NCBI RefSeq assembly: GCF_020089495.2
Contig: NZ_JAIRCA020000004.1
Location: 55,510-115,671, forward strand
DNA: 60,162 nucleotides
Source: Streptococcus mitis subsp. hohhotensis
Lineage (GTDB): Bacteria; Bacillota; Bacilli; Lactobacillales; Streptococcaceae
Direction: 5' to 3'
Of the stretch, positions 29,169 to 37,456 are shown piece after piece (position 1 is the first letter of the stretch; each line of letters begins with the position of its first letter). Below the pieces are notes generated by a model. The model worked only from the letters and a program-made list of their open reading frames with translations. It was not told the DNA's origin and made no database searches. The position numbers and the translations under genes are program-made.

Positions 29169-29631
29169 CTTCTTCCTCCCAAACTTGCTGATTTCTGCGA
29201 TTCAAGTAAAGGATAACTCTATCCATAGAAAAACTCCCAACGAGATAGATGATAACTGCTAGAACCACTTTTAGGGAGTACTTCCAAGTCAATAGATTGA
29301 CCAGTTCCTCGCGATTGCCAACGATATCAATCAATAAAATCACTATAGAGAATCCCAAAGCAGATAAAATTCTTTCTTTTCCAGTATTCTCAACAATATC
29401 TCGAATGTCAATTCCAACATACATGCGGCGAATAATGGCATACAAACCGACTCCAATCAATAAAAGTAATTCTGGTAAATAGGACAAAAGTGTTAAATTG
29501 AAAATATAAACTTTGGCAAAAATTTCCAGTGCCAAAAATAGGCAAATTCCCAAGAGAATTTCTCCTGAAATGTTTCCGTCCAATTTTTCCGTACGTTCAT
29601 CTTTAATCACAAGTTTCTTTCTATTTTTCAT
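29158..29631 (-). CDS. membrane protein of an HTH-linked gene trio (DUF6773-like)
   Basis: A 157-residue protein with about four transmembrane segments. Its N-terminus KKLVIKDERTEKLDGNIS shares the DER-x-E pattern with its neighbour, so the two membrane proteins may be distant paralogues or partners. It overlaps the HTH gene by 11 nt. Function unknown; similar trios are common in Firmicutes. Confidence 0.8.
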   Translation of the reverse strand: MKNRKKLVIKDERTEKLDGNISGEILLGICLFLALEIFAKVYIFNLTLLSYLPELLLLIGVGLYAIIRRMYVGIDIRDIVENTGKERILSALGFSIVILLIDIVGNREELVNLLTWKYSLKVVLAVIIYLVGSFSMDRVILYLNRRNQQVWEEEDDN

Positions 29632-29830
29632 CTTCTTCCTCCCAAAATAATTGATCTAAAGTTTTGCCTAAGCATCTGCAAATGGACTGGCAGAGGGAGA
29701 GACTAGGATTGTATTTCCCAGCTTCAATCAGACCTATAGTCTGCCTAGTAACACCTACAGCTTCTGCCAAATCCCCTTGTGTTAAATCACGCTCCACCCG
29801 AGCTAATTTTAATTTTAAATTTTTAGTCAC
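29621..29830 (-). CDS. small XRE-family transcriptional regulator
   Basis: A 69-residue DNA-binding protein that is almost only a Cro/C1 helix-turn-helix (LKLARVERDLTQGDLAEAVG, then TRQTIGLIEAGKYNPS). The start codon is GTG, preceded by AAGGAGGACGCTA. It most likely represses its own operon with the two membrane proteins. A TATAAT box lies on the minus strand near 29880. Confidence 0.88.
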   Translation of the reverse strand: MTKNLKLKLARVERDLTQGDLAEAVGVTRQTIGLIEAGKYNPSLSLCQSICRCLGKTLDQLFWEEEDEK

Positions 29831-29989
29831 TAGCGTCCTCCTTCAACATTTTAAAAAGTTGCGCTTCTTTTAAAAAAATTATACCATATATCTAACTCAA
29901 TGCAATATATAAATGTCATTTTGTAAAATTTTATTAACAAAAAACTCTCTACCATAAAAATAGAGAGTGTTAAGTTTAAATATAGGATT

Positions 29990-30167
29990 TCAAATATCGA
30001 CGACATCACTTCTTTTCTTAACCTGATAGGACTTGATTCCCAATTTCTTAACTGCGATTGTATTGTCTTCAATATCGTCTAGAAAGACACAATTTGTAGG
30101 ATTTAACTGGTATTTATCGAGAATCCCCTTCATACTTATGTCATGCCCCCCTCTTTGCTTTATTCTC
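29990..30167 (-). pseudogene. 3' remnant of a HAD-superfamily hydrolase gene
   Basis: The minus strand reads MKGILDKYQLNPTNCVFLDD, then IEDNTIAVKKLGIKSYQV, and stops at 29990. This is the C-terminal third of a HAD phosphatase, including the acidic motif IV (FLDDIEDN). The in-frame ATG is at 30133 and the frame can be followed upstream (RIKQRGGHDIS) to the stop of the GNAT gene, but motifs I-III and the cap domain are missing. A 5'-truncated gene. Confidence 0.75.
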
Positions 30168-30168
30168 C

Positions 30169-30579
30169 TTACAAATCCTTTTGATAATAATATCTTTGAC
30201 CAATGTAGGGATAGTCTTGTAAGGTAAAGACTTCCTTGTAGCCATGGCTTTTATAAAAATCTGGAGCCTGAAACTGGTAAGTATTGACAAAAGCAAAACG
30301 ACAATTTCGATTCTTAGCTTCAGTTTCTGCTTGCTGCAATAGTTTTGAACCGATTCCTTGCCCTCTCAGTTCCTCTTTTACAAATAAATACTCGATTTCT
30401 AGCCAATTTCCAAAAGTCTCTGCTATCAAACCTGCCAGGAGATTGCCCTTTTCATCTTCGACATAAAGATTAAGTGGCTCACTTTCAGCCTCTTCTCTTT
30501 TGGAACGATTATAAGCACGAATCAGATTCCCAATTTCTTGCGCCTTCTGGGAATCCTCATTTTCCAATTTAAAGTACAT
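30169..30579 (-). CDS. GNAT acetyltransferase
   Basis: A 136-residue N-acetyltransferase with the acetyl-CoA motif VKEELRGQGIGSKLLQQAE and the C-terminal PDFYKSHGYKEVF. Short, single-domain, substrate unknown. GGAGGTTTAG precedes the ATG. Its 3' end lies at the break point of the HAD remnant. Confidence 0.88.
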   Translation of the reverse strand: MYFKLENEDSQKAQEIGNLIRAYNRSKREEAESEPLNLYVEDEKGNLLAGLIAETFGNWLEIEYLFVKEELRGQGIGSKLLQQAETEAKNRNCRFAFVNTYQFQAPDFYKSHGYKEVFTLQDYPYIGQRYYYQKDL

Positions 30580-30646
30580 CTAAACCTCCTCAAACATTGT
30601 TACAGCTTGATTATAGTCCTATTTCAATAGACTGTCAAACTAGAAA

Positions 30647-30670
30647 ACTCACCAACCTGAGTTGATGAGT
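30647..30670 (-). terminator. terminator after the amino-acid permease
   Basis: ACTCATCAAC pairs with GTTGGTGAGT (one T-G pair) around TCAG, followed by TTTCTA on the minus strand. The permease stop is at 30678. Confidence 0.65.
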
Positions 30671-30677
30671 CCTTAAT

Positions 30678-32042
30678 CTATTTTCTAAATTTCCACTGGC
30701 TGTAAATCCCAAAACCGATAATCCAGATAGCTGATCCAATTGCTCCTACAAATGTAGACTCTTGTAAAAAGAGGGTTACAAAGACAAAGGCAAAGAAGAG
30801 CATGGTTAAAGGATTTAGGAAACGATAATGGGGCATGAGATAGCCATCTGCCATAAAGTCTGGTGACTTGCGGTATTTGAGGTGAGCCACCATAATCAAG
30901 ATATAAATGGCAATATAGACACCTGATGATGATGCCGTAATCAAGGCAAAGGCATCCGAAACACCTGGCAAGATATTGATAAAGGCTGCTAGGGCAATCA
31001 AAACCGCTGAAGCGATGATGGCATTTTGTGGCACATTATGGCGAGAAAGAGTATCTGCCTTGATAGCTTTTAAGAATGGATTTGGCGAATCATGGGCAAT
31101 CTGATACAAATGACGACCTGTTGAGTAGAGAGTTGAGTTAAGAGCAGATGCCGCTGATGTCAAAACGACGAAGTTAATCAAGGCTGCCGCCCACTTGATA
31201 CCGGCTAACTCAAATACTGTAACAAAGGGAGAATCAGCCGATGCAAGTTCACGCCATGGAATGATAGCCATGATGGCTAAGAGGGCACCTCCATAGAAAA
31301 ATGCGATACGCAAAGGAATTTCCTTAACAGCTTTTGGCAAGACCTGACGTGGATTTTTGGTTTCAGAAGTTGTTACCCCGATAAACTCAATCATGAGGTA
31401 AGCAAAGAACACCATCTGGAAGGCCATGACAAAGTTCACTCCACCGTTAGGGAAGAGGGAGAAATTGTCGGCAATATTAGCTAAACTTGCTACTCCATGA
31501 GGTGTTTTAAAGCCTGTCAAGACCATAAAGGCTCCTGTTGCAATCATGGCTAAAATAGCCACAATCTTGACCATAGCAAACCAAAACTCAACTTCCCCAA
31601 AGAGCTTCACCGCAATCAAATTGACCAAGGCTAGAATGGTCAAAAATCCAATCTCAATCATCCAACTTGGCCAGCTAGGGAACCAGAACTGAACATAGTG
31701 AGAGATAGCTGTGATTTCTGCCATACCGATAAAGACAACAGATAACCAGTAAGACCAGACTGAGAAATAGCCCCAGCCCTTACCCAAATGGCGCGTGATA
31801 AAGTTGATAAAGGTATGTTGCTCAGGGTCTTGGTAGAGCATTTCCCCAACCGCACGCATCATGAGGAACATAAAAGCCCCAGTAATCATATAAATCAGTA
31901 CAATGGAAGGACCTGTTAGGCTAATAGAGCGACCTGCTCCCAAAAAGAGTCCTGTTCCGATTGTTCCCGCAATGGCCATAACCTGCACGTGACGATTGGT
32001 CAGACCACGCTCCATCTTATTTTTTTTCTTCTTTGAACTCAT
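30678..32042 (-). CDS. APC-family amino-acid permease
   Basis: A 454-residue transporter with 12 predicted membrane segments. The consensus start ERGLTNRHVQVMAIAGTIGTGLFLGAGRSI places it in the AAT group of APC permeases, near CycA/AapA (D-serine, D-alanine, glycine). Also seen: FFAYLMIEFIGVTTSETKNP. The exact substrate cannot be decided; import of small neutral amino acids driven by protons is the family norm. A lysine-rich N-terminus (SSKKKKNK) is cytoplasmic. Single gene, flanked by hairpins. Confidence 0.9.
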   Translation of the reverse strand: MSSKKKKNKMERGLTNRHVQVMAIAGTIGTGLFLGAGRSISLTGPSIVLIYMITGAFMFLMMRAVGEMLYQDPEQHTFINFITRHLGKGWGYFSVWSYWLSVVFIGMAEITAISHYVQFWFPSWPSWMIEIGFLTILALVNLIAVKLFGEVEFWFAMVKIVAILAMIATGAFMVLTGFKTPHGVASLANIADNFSLFPNGGVNFVMAFQMVFFAYLMIEFIGVTTSETKNPRQVLPKAVKEIPLRIAFFYGGALLAIMAIIPWRELASADSPFVTVFELAGIKWAAALINFVVLTSAASALNSTLYSTGRHLYQIAHDSPNPFLKAIKADTLSRHNVPQNAIIASAVLIALAAFINILPGVSDAFALITASSSGVYIAIYILIMVAHLKYRKSPDFMADGYLMPHYRFLNPLTMLFFAFVFVTLFLQESTFVGAIGSAIWIIGFGIYSQWKFRK

Positions 32043-32068
32043 ATCGTCTCCAATTCAATTTAAAATGG

Positions 32069-32110
32069 AAAAAGGAGTGAGTGAAGCGCATTGCCTCCCC
32101 ACTCCTTTTT
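32069..32110 (-). terminator. greA terminator
   Basis: AAAAAGGAGTG pairs with CACTCCTTTTT (11 bp) around an 18-nt loop. The greA stop is at 32118. Confidence 0.75.
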
Positions 32111-32117
32111 TCTGTTT

Positions 32118-32600
32118 TTAGGCTGTTTTTTCAACTTTCAAGATTTTTACATCATAACTACCAACAGGTGTTTCAATAGTTGCTGTGTCACCTGTTTTCT
32201 TACCAATCAAAGCTTGTCCAATTGGGCTTTCATTTGAAACCTTACCTGCAAAGGCATCCGCACCAGCTGAACCTACGATAATATAAACTTCTTCTTCATC
32301 CTCACCAATTTCTTGGATAGTGACTGTTTTACCAATCGCTACTTCGTCTTGGGCAACTGAGTCACTATTGACAATTTCAGCATAACGGATTTTTGTTTCC
32401 AAGCTAGAGATTTGTCCTTCAACAAAGGCTTGTTCATCCTTAGCTGCTTCGTATTCACTGTTTTCTGAAAGGTCACCGTATGAACGAGCAATCTTAATAC
32501 GTTCTACCACTTCTGGACGGCGAACCAATTTCAATTCTTCTAATTCTTTTTCAAGTTTTTCCTTTTCCGCAAGGGTCATAGGATATGTTTTTTCTGCCAT
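32118..32600 (-). CDS. greA: transcription elongation factor GreA
   Basis: A 160-residue RNA-polymerase secondary-channel factor that stimulates cleavage of backtracked transcripts. The N-terminal coiled coil (about 1-75: [18 protein letters not shown], with the acidic tip [16 protein letters not shown]) is followed by an FKBP-like domain ([14 protein letters not shown]). The frame begins with a TTG three codons upstream, but the ATG at 32600 gives the family start MAEKTYPMT. It lies 3' of mltG, separated by a perfect hairpin. Confidence 0.95.
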   Translation of the reverse strand: MAEKTYPMTLAEKEKLEKELEELKLVRRPEVVERIKIARSYGDLSENSEYEAAKDEQAFVEGQISSLETKIRYAEIVNSDSVAQDEVAIGKTVTIQEIGEDEEEVYIIVGSAGADAFAGKVSNESPIGQALIGKKTGDTATIETPVGSYDVKILKVEKTA

Positions 32601-32633
32601 TTTTCTCAACTTTCTTCTGATGATATTTTCTAA

Positions 32634-32665
32634 CTAAAATTATGTGAAGCATCACATAATTTTAG
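32634..32665. other. perfect 14-bp inverted repeat between mltG and greA
   Basis: CTAAAATTATGTGA (32634-32647) and TCACATAATTTTAG (32652-32665) are exact complements around AGCA. The mltG stop codon lies within the right arm. No T run follows on the minus strand, so it is not a standard terminator; it may be an attenuator, an mRNA processing hairpin, or a protein-binding dyad ahead of greA. Confidence 0.7.
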
Positions 32666-34404
32666 TTTGTTTGGTTTAATTTGCTGTTGACATGTTCAGC
32701 GACATTACGATCATGCTCCTCCTGAGTAGCAGCATAATAGACCTTACCATCTGTAACATTAGCTACAAAGTATAAGTTATCACTCTTAGTCTGATTAATA
32801 CTTGCCTCGATGGCATCCAAGCTTGGACTATCTACTGGACCTGGCATCAAACCAGCTTTCGTATAAACATTATACGGTGAATTAATTGTCGTATCAATTC
32901 CAGCATCATCAGCAAGACTAATCTTCTGACCAAGTTTTCCTTGGGCATACAAGATGGCAATATTGCTTTGAAGTGGCATACCAAGATTCAAGCGATTGTA
33001 GAATACACCTGCAATCAACTTACGGTCTTCCGTCTTAGCACCTTCTTTTTCGACCAGTGAAGCAATAGTCAGCAATTCATTGACCGTCAAATTCTTAGAC
33101 TTAATAGTACTGTAATGAGGTACTAAAGTCTTGTCCATAGCTGCCAACATCTCATCAATCAAGCTTTCAACAGTTGTGCTTTCCTTGATAGAGTAAGTAG
33201 CTGGGAAGAGGAAACCTTCTAAACGATAACGAACGCCACTTTCCTTTGTAGGTAAGCTTTCAAGTAGACTAGGATATTTGGCAACTTCTTGACTAATAAA
33301 GTTGTCATCTTGCACTTTAGCTAAGAAAGCTTCCGCTGTCAAAGGCTCTTTGAAGTCACCTTGCAATTGACCTACCGCTTGTGCAATTTGATCAATCGTA
33401 TAACCTTCTGGAATTGTTAAATTCGCAAGCGCAGGTTCTTGAGCTTCAGCTGTTCCACCTTTTTGCAATTCATGGATGATATCTTCTGTACTCATACTCT
33501 TTTGCAAATTGTAATAGCCAGACTTCAAATCTGAATAATTTTTATATTTCGCATAAAAAGCAAAAATCACTCCGTGTTTAATCAAACCAGACTTTTCAAG
33601 AGTTGAACCAATTGTTTGAACATTAGCTCCTTCTGGGATTTGCACTGTCACATATTGTTTAGATGAAGCATCCACAGGCTGTAAAGATGACTGAACATAC
33701 TGATAACCGAAGTAAGCACCTGCTGAAATCAAACCTAGGAAAATGAGTAGAGAAATGAAGAAGGCCTTAAATCCTGATTTTTTCTTCTTGGGTGACTTAA
33801 CCGTCTCACGACGGCTACGACGTGGAGTTGCAGGCATTTCTTCTACAACTTTCTTTTCCTCTACTGGTTTTGAAGTAGGAACTTCTCTTTTTACCTCTCT
33901 CTGAGCTTCTGTCTTATAAGAAACAGCTACCCTCGTTGGGATTTCATTAAATTCCTTTTCTACTTTTCTAGGACTAACAGGTCCTGGAGTTGGTCTTGAT
34001 ACTCCCTCCGCTGATGGAGTAGAAGGTCCTTCTTGACTCGGATGACTAGGAGCAAGTGGAGCTTGTCTTACAGCCTCTTCTGCGGGAGAAGAAGGCACAT
34101 CTTGACTTGGATGACTTGGAACACCAGGAGTTTCTCTTTGAATCTCATCTGCTGGAGAAGCTGGTACATCTTGACTTGGGTGAGTAGGCACGGTAGGAGC
34201 TTTTCTCATAATCTCCTCTACAGCTGACAGAGAATCTTCCATTAGCTCTTCTATCGACTGGTCATTTTTAGAAGAAAATTGGGGTTTTATTGAAGCTAAA
34301 TCAACTTCCTCCTGATCTTCTTCATGTTTTTTAACTCGTTCTAAATCTCGTAAAATCTGCTCTTTAAAGCTTAATTTTTCTTCTTCTCTTGACTTTTCAC
34401 TCAA
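32662..34404 (-). CDS. mltG: endolytic murein transglycosylase MltG
   Basis: A 580-residue membrane protein that cuts nascent peptidoglycan strands. It has a long cytoplasmic N-terminus (about 1-205) with three proline-rich repeats, one membrane segment (about 207-229, FFISLLIFLGLISAGAYFGY) and an extracellular YceG domain. The catalytic glutamate lies in TIASLVEKEGAKTEDR (about 453), followed by GVFYNRL and LPIxSxx-like MPLQSNIAILYA. The start codon is TTG, with GAGGAGGAAAAACTT just upstream. In pneumococcus MltG acts in peripheral wall synthesis. Neighbours include murC. Confidence 0.93.
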   Translation of the reverse strand: MSEKSREEEKLSFKEQILRDLERVKKHEEDQEEVDLASIKPQFSSKNDQSIEELMEDSLSAVEEIMRKAPTVPTHPSQDVPASPADEIQRETPGVPSHPSQDVPSSPAEEAVRQAPLAPSHPSQEGPSTPSAEGVSRPTPGPVSPRKVEKEFNEIPTRVAVSYKTEAQREVKREVPTSKPVEEKKVVEEMPATPRRSRRETVKSPKKKKSGFKAFFISLLIFLGLISAGAYFGYQYVQSSLQPVDASSKQYVTVQIPEGANVQTIGSTLEKSGLIKHGVIFAFYAKYKNYSDLKSGYYNLQKSMSTEDIIHELQKGGTAEAQEPALANLTIPEGYTIDQIAQAVGQLQGDFKEPLTAEAFLAKVQDDNFISQEVAKYPSLLESLPTKESGVRYRLEGFLFPATYSIKESTTVESLIDEMLAAMDKTLVPHYSTIKSKNLTVNELLTIASLVEKEGAKTEDRKLIAGVFYNRLNLGMPLQSNIAILYAQGKLGQKISLADDAGIDTTINSPYNVYTKAGLMPGPVDSPSLDAIEASINQTKSDNLYFVANVTDGKVYYAATQEEHDRNVAEHVNSKLNQTN

Positions 34405-34484
34405 AAGTTTTTCCTCCTCGTTGACAATCCATAATATTATATCTTAAAAGTCTAGGAAAAGCAACCTATGATGCCTTGTCTTGC

Positions 34485-34979
34485 CTATTTTTTAGCTTGC
34501 CAGACCATATCATACCAAGTTTCCCCTGCAAAGGTTGACTGGGACAAGCCTTCGTTGACAAATCCGTGTTTTTCATAGTAGGCGATGAGATAGTCATGAC
34601 AGGTTAGGTTAATGCCTTCTCTCTTATCCTCAAGAGCAACTTCTTTCAGGGCTGTCAGCAATTTCTTACCCAGTCCTATCCCCTGTGCCTCCTTGGCAAT
34701 AGAAAGACAGGTCACAGAGATATAGCCACCAGACTCATAACTATAATCTTCTATCTCTTCTGTAAAAGACTGATCTTGCAGATGGCGGTGTGGTCCAACT
34801 GGCCCTTCTATATACCCCATGATTCTGCCTTCTTTTTCTGCAACCAGAAACGAGGTCTGAATTTCTCGCAAATGTGCCTCAAAAACAGAGTGAGGAATGG
34901 CTTCTTCAACCGAGAAATTCTCTAGTTCAATCTCAACGATACGATCCAAATCTTCTAATTTTGCTTGTCTGATTTTCAT
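34485..34979 (-). CDS. GNAT acetyltransferase (first of a pair in expression order: second)
   Basis: A 164-residue N-acetyltransferase with the acetyl-CoA loop AKEAQGIGLGKKLLTALKE and C-terminal AYYEKHGFVNEG. Substrate unknown. It overlaps the preceding GNAT gene by 4 nt (ATGA), so the two are translationally coupled. The pair follows murC. Confidence 0.88.
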   Translation of the reverse strand: MKIRQAKLEDLDRIVEIELENFSVEEAIPHSVFEAHLREIQTSFLVAEKEGRIMGYIEGPVGPHRHLQDQSFTEEIEDYSYESGGYISVTCLSIAKEAQGIGLGKKLLTALKEVALEDKREGINLTCHDYLIAYYEKHGFVNEGLSQSTFAGETWYDMVWQAKK

Positions 34980-35437
34980 TGTACCTCCAGATAAAAGGGA
35001 TTAAACCAAATCATACTATAGCCCTGGCTAGTTACATAAAGGGAGGTTTCTTCATCAATAAAACCGTTCATTTCAAAATAGGAAAGCAGCTCATCAGGAC
35101 TCTCCAAACGAATCCCCTTGTAATCCAGCTCAACTGCCACCTCTTTCAAGGCTGCAAGAAGAAGTGTTCCCAAGCCCTGTCTCTGATGGTCAGCCTCAAT
35201 GACTAAAGAATGTACTTTTAGACATTGCGGATTGTCTGACTGGGGACTTGATAGAATATAGCCTAACAGTTGATTTTCATCCCTAGCTAGAAGAAAGGTA
35301 TCCGCACACTTACGGATACTTTCTTCTAAAATATGGAAAGTCAGCTGCTTTTCAGCTGGAAAAGATGAAGCCTGAAGTTCCTCTATCTCAGCCAAATCAG
35401 ACTTACTTGCCTGAATGATTTTAATTGGAATTTCCAT
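34976..35437 (-). CDS. GNAT acetyltransferase
   Basis: A 153-residue N-acetyltransferase: EADHQRQGLGTLLLAALKEVA is the acetyl-CoA loop, with SYFEMNGFIDEE near the C-terminus. Similar in layout to its downstream partner, so the pair may derive from an old duplication. It starts 9 nt after the murC stop. Confidence 0.88.
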   Translation of the reverse strand: MEIPIKIIQASKSDLAEIEELQASSFPAEKQLTFHILEESIRKCADTFLLARDENQLLGYILSSPQSDNPQCLKVHSLVIEADHQRQGLGTLLLAALKEVAVELDYKGIRLESPDELLSYFEMNGFIDEETSLYVTSQGYSMIWFNPFYLEVQ

Positions 35438-35446
35438 GGGAACATC

Positions 35447-36781
35447 CTATTGAACATTGCTTGTCAAGTTAGACAAGAGACGCTCAAATGAGTATTCATA
35501 GGTTTGGATATCTCCTGCTCCCATAAAGACATAGACAGCATTGTCATGGTCTAGGAGTGGAGAAACATTTTCAACAGTAATCACTTGGTGTTTTTTGTTG
35601 ATTTTTTGGGCTAGGTCTTCTACCTTAACATCACCATGATCTACTTCACGAGCTGACCCATAAATTTGCGCTAGGTAAACAGCATCCGCTTGGTTCAAAG
35701 CGTGAGCAAATTCATCCAACAAGGCAATGGTTCTTGTAAAGGTATGCGGTTGGAAGACTGCTACAATTTCCTTGCTTGGGTATTTCTGACGAGCCGCATC
35801 CAAGGTCGCAATAATTTCTGTGGGATGATGAGCAAAGTCATCGATAATCACTGTGTCATTGACAATTTTCTCAGTGAAACGACGCTTAACACCGGCAAAT
35901 GTTTTCAAGTGTTCACGCACCAAGTTCAAATCAAATCCTGCTGTGTAAAGCAATCCGATAACGGCTGTCGCATTCATGATATTGTGACGACCAAAGGTTG
36001 GAATGTGGAATTGACCCAATTCTTGTCCACGGAAGTGAACTGTGAAGGTTGAACCAGTTGTTGAACGAAGAAGATCGCTAGCTACAAAGTCATTGCCTTC
36101 AGCTTCAAAACCATAATAATAAATTGGTGCATCAGACGTAATTTTACGCAATTCTGCATCTTCACCATAGACAAAAAGACCCTTGGTAATTTGTTTGGCA
36201 TAGTCGTTAAAGGCATTGAAAACATCCTCGAGACTTGTGAAATAGTCTGGATGGTCAAAATCAATGTTGGTGATAATAGAGTATTCTGGGTGGTAAGGCA
36301 TAAAGTGGCGTTCATATTCGTCAGATTCAAAGACAAAATATTTGGCATTGGCCGAACCACGACCTGTCCCATCCCCAATCAAAAAGCTAGTGTCTGTGAT
36401 GTGAGACAAGACATGAGACAACATACCTGTCGTTGAAGTTTTTCCATGCGCTCCAGCTACTCCCATGCTAACAAAGTCACGCATAAAGCTACCTAGAAAT
36501 TCATGGTAACGTTTGTAGCTGATACCATTTTGGTCTGCATAGGCAATTTCGACATTGTTATCTGGACGAAAGGCATTTCCAGCGATAATTTCCATATCAC
36601 CGTCTAGGTTCTTTTCATCAAAAGGAAGAATAGTAATTCCTGCCTGCTCAAGACCCCGTTGGGTAAAGTAGTACTTTTCAACATCTGATCCCTGAACCTT
36701 GTGCCCCATTTGGTGCAACATCAAGGCCAAGGCACTCATCCCTGATCCCTTAATTCCGATAAAATGATATGTCTTTGGCAT
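35447..36781 (-). CDS. murC: UDP-N-acetylmuramate--L-alanine ligase
   Basis: A 444-residue cytoplasmic Mur ligase adding L-alanine to UDP-MurNAc. The N-terminal Rossmann motif [17 protein letters not shown] loop [11 protein letters not shown], and ligase motifs [10 protein letters not shown] and [10 protein letters not shown] are present, with the C-terminal GAGDIQTYE. Normal length. Cotranscribed with the small gene upstream and the GNAT pair downstream. Confidence 0.96.
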   Translation of the reverse strand: MPKTYHFIGIKGSGMSALALMLHQMGHKVQGSDVEKYYFTQRGLEQAGITILPFDEKNLDGDMEIIAGNAFRPDNNVEIAYADQNGISYKRYHEFLGSFMRDFVSMGVAGAHGKTSTTGMLSHVLSHITDTSFLIGDGTGRGSANAKYFVFESDEYERHFMPYHPEYSIITNIDFDHPDYFTSLEDVFNAFNDYAKQITKGLFVYGEDAELRKITSDAPIYYYGFEAEGNDFVASDLLRSTTGSTFTVHFRGQELGQFHIPTFGRHNIMNATAVIGLLYTAGFDLNLVREHLKTFAGVKRRFTEKIVNDTVIIDDFAHHPTEIIATLDAARQKYPSKEIVAVFQPHTFTRTIALLDEFAHALNQADAVYLAQIYGSAREVDHGDVKVEDLAQKINKKHQVITVENVSPLLDHDNAVYVFMGAGDIQTYEYSFERLLSNLTSNVQ

Positions 36782-36791
36782 GTTTTCTCCC

Positions 36792-37409
36792 CTATTCTGT
36801 AATTCTGGTCAGATTTAACTCTTGGGCAACCCGACGTTCTTGTTCTGTTTGTTTACTTTTTTTATTGTAGATTTGGCTCTTCTTTAGAAAATCATAGTTG
36901 TTTTTCTTTGGAGCAGGTGCTGACACTTCTTCATTCTTGGTAGGGATAGAATGAACTTCTTCCGCCAAGATATAATGAGACTGGGTCAATTTTTGGCTAT
37001 ATTTGACAAATTCACCAGGATTTTCCTTTTGGAAAGGAGCTGTCGGTTGGTTGCCCTGTCTAAGAAGGCCTGATTCAGAATGACGTCTCGCACGGCTGAA
37101 ATCCTGAGTTAGGTAGTTAGCAGAGCGTTTCTTTTTCAAGTCTGCACGCGCTTCTTCACGCGCCACCTCCGCATAGCTCTTTCCTTCTTTTTTAACCCCT
37201 AAAGGAGCTTTTTTAGGTTTCTCGACTTGCTTTTCAATCGGTTTTACTGGCGCCTCTTCAGTAATAGGAGCCCATTCTAAATAATTTTTATCTCGATACT
37301 CACCCTTGATATTACTGATCAGATCAGACTCATCGTACAAGTTCATGACTGGCATTTCAGTCAGCATGACCTCGTCATCTGACACCAATGGAAATCGTTC
37401 TTGTTTCAT
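36792..37409 (-). CDS. conserved charged protein of unknown function
   Basis: A 205-residue highly charged, probably disordered cytoplasmic protein with no membrane segment and no recognised domain. Lysine/glutamate/glutamine-rich stretches ([32 protein letters not shown]) dominate. It lies between the SNF2 helicase gene and murC with gaps of about 50 and 10 nt, in the same place as in pneumococci as I remember. Function unknown. Confidence 0.78.
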   Translation of the reverse strand: MKQERFPLVSDDEVMLTEMPVMNLYDESDLISNIKGEYRDKNYLEWAPITEEAPVKPIEKQVEKPKKAPLGVKKEGKSYAEVAREEARADLKKKRSANYLTQDFSRARRHSESGLLRQGNQPTAPFQKENPGEFVKYSQKLTQSHYILAEEVHSIPTKNEEVSAPAPKKNNYDFLKKSQIYNKKSKQTEQERRVAQELNLTRITE

Positions 37410-37456
37410 TTTCTATTTCCTTTCAACACTTCATTATAGCGTATTGTCTTGATTTT

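Noticed and set aside
29851..30072. 73-codon minus-strand ORF
   Set aside because: Out of frame with the HAD remnant, whose residues (FLDDIEDN) are recognisable; no ribosome-binding site.
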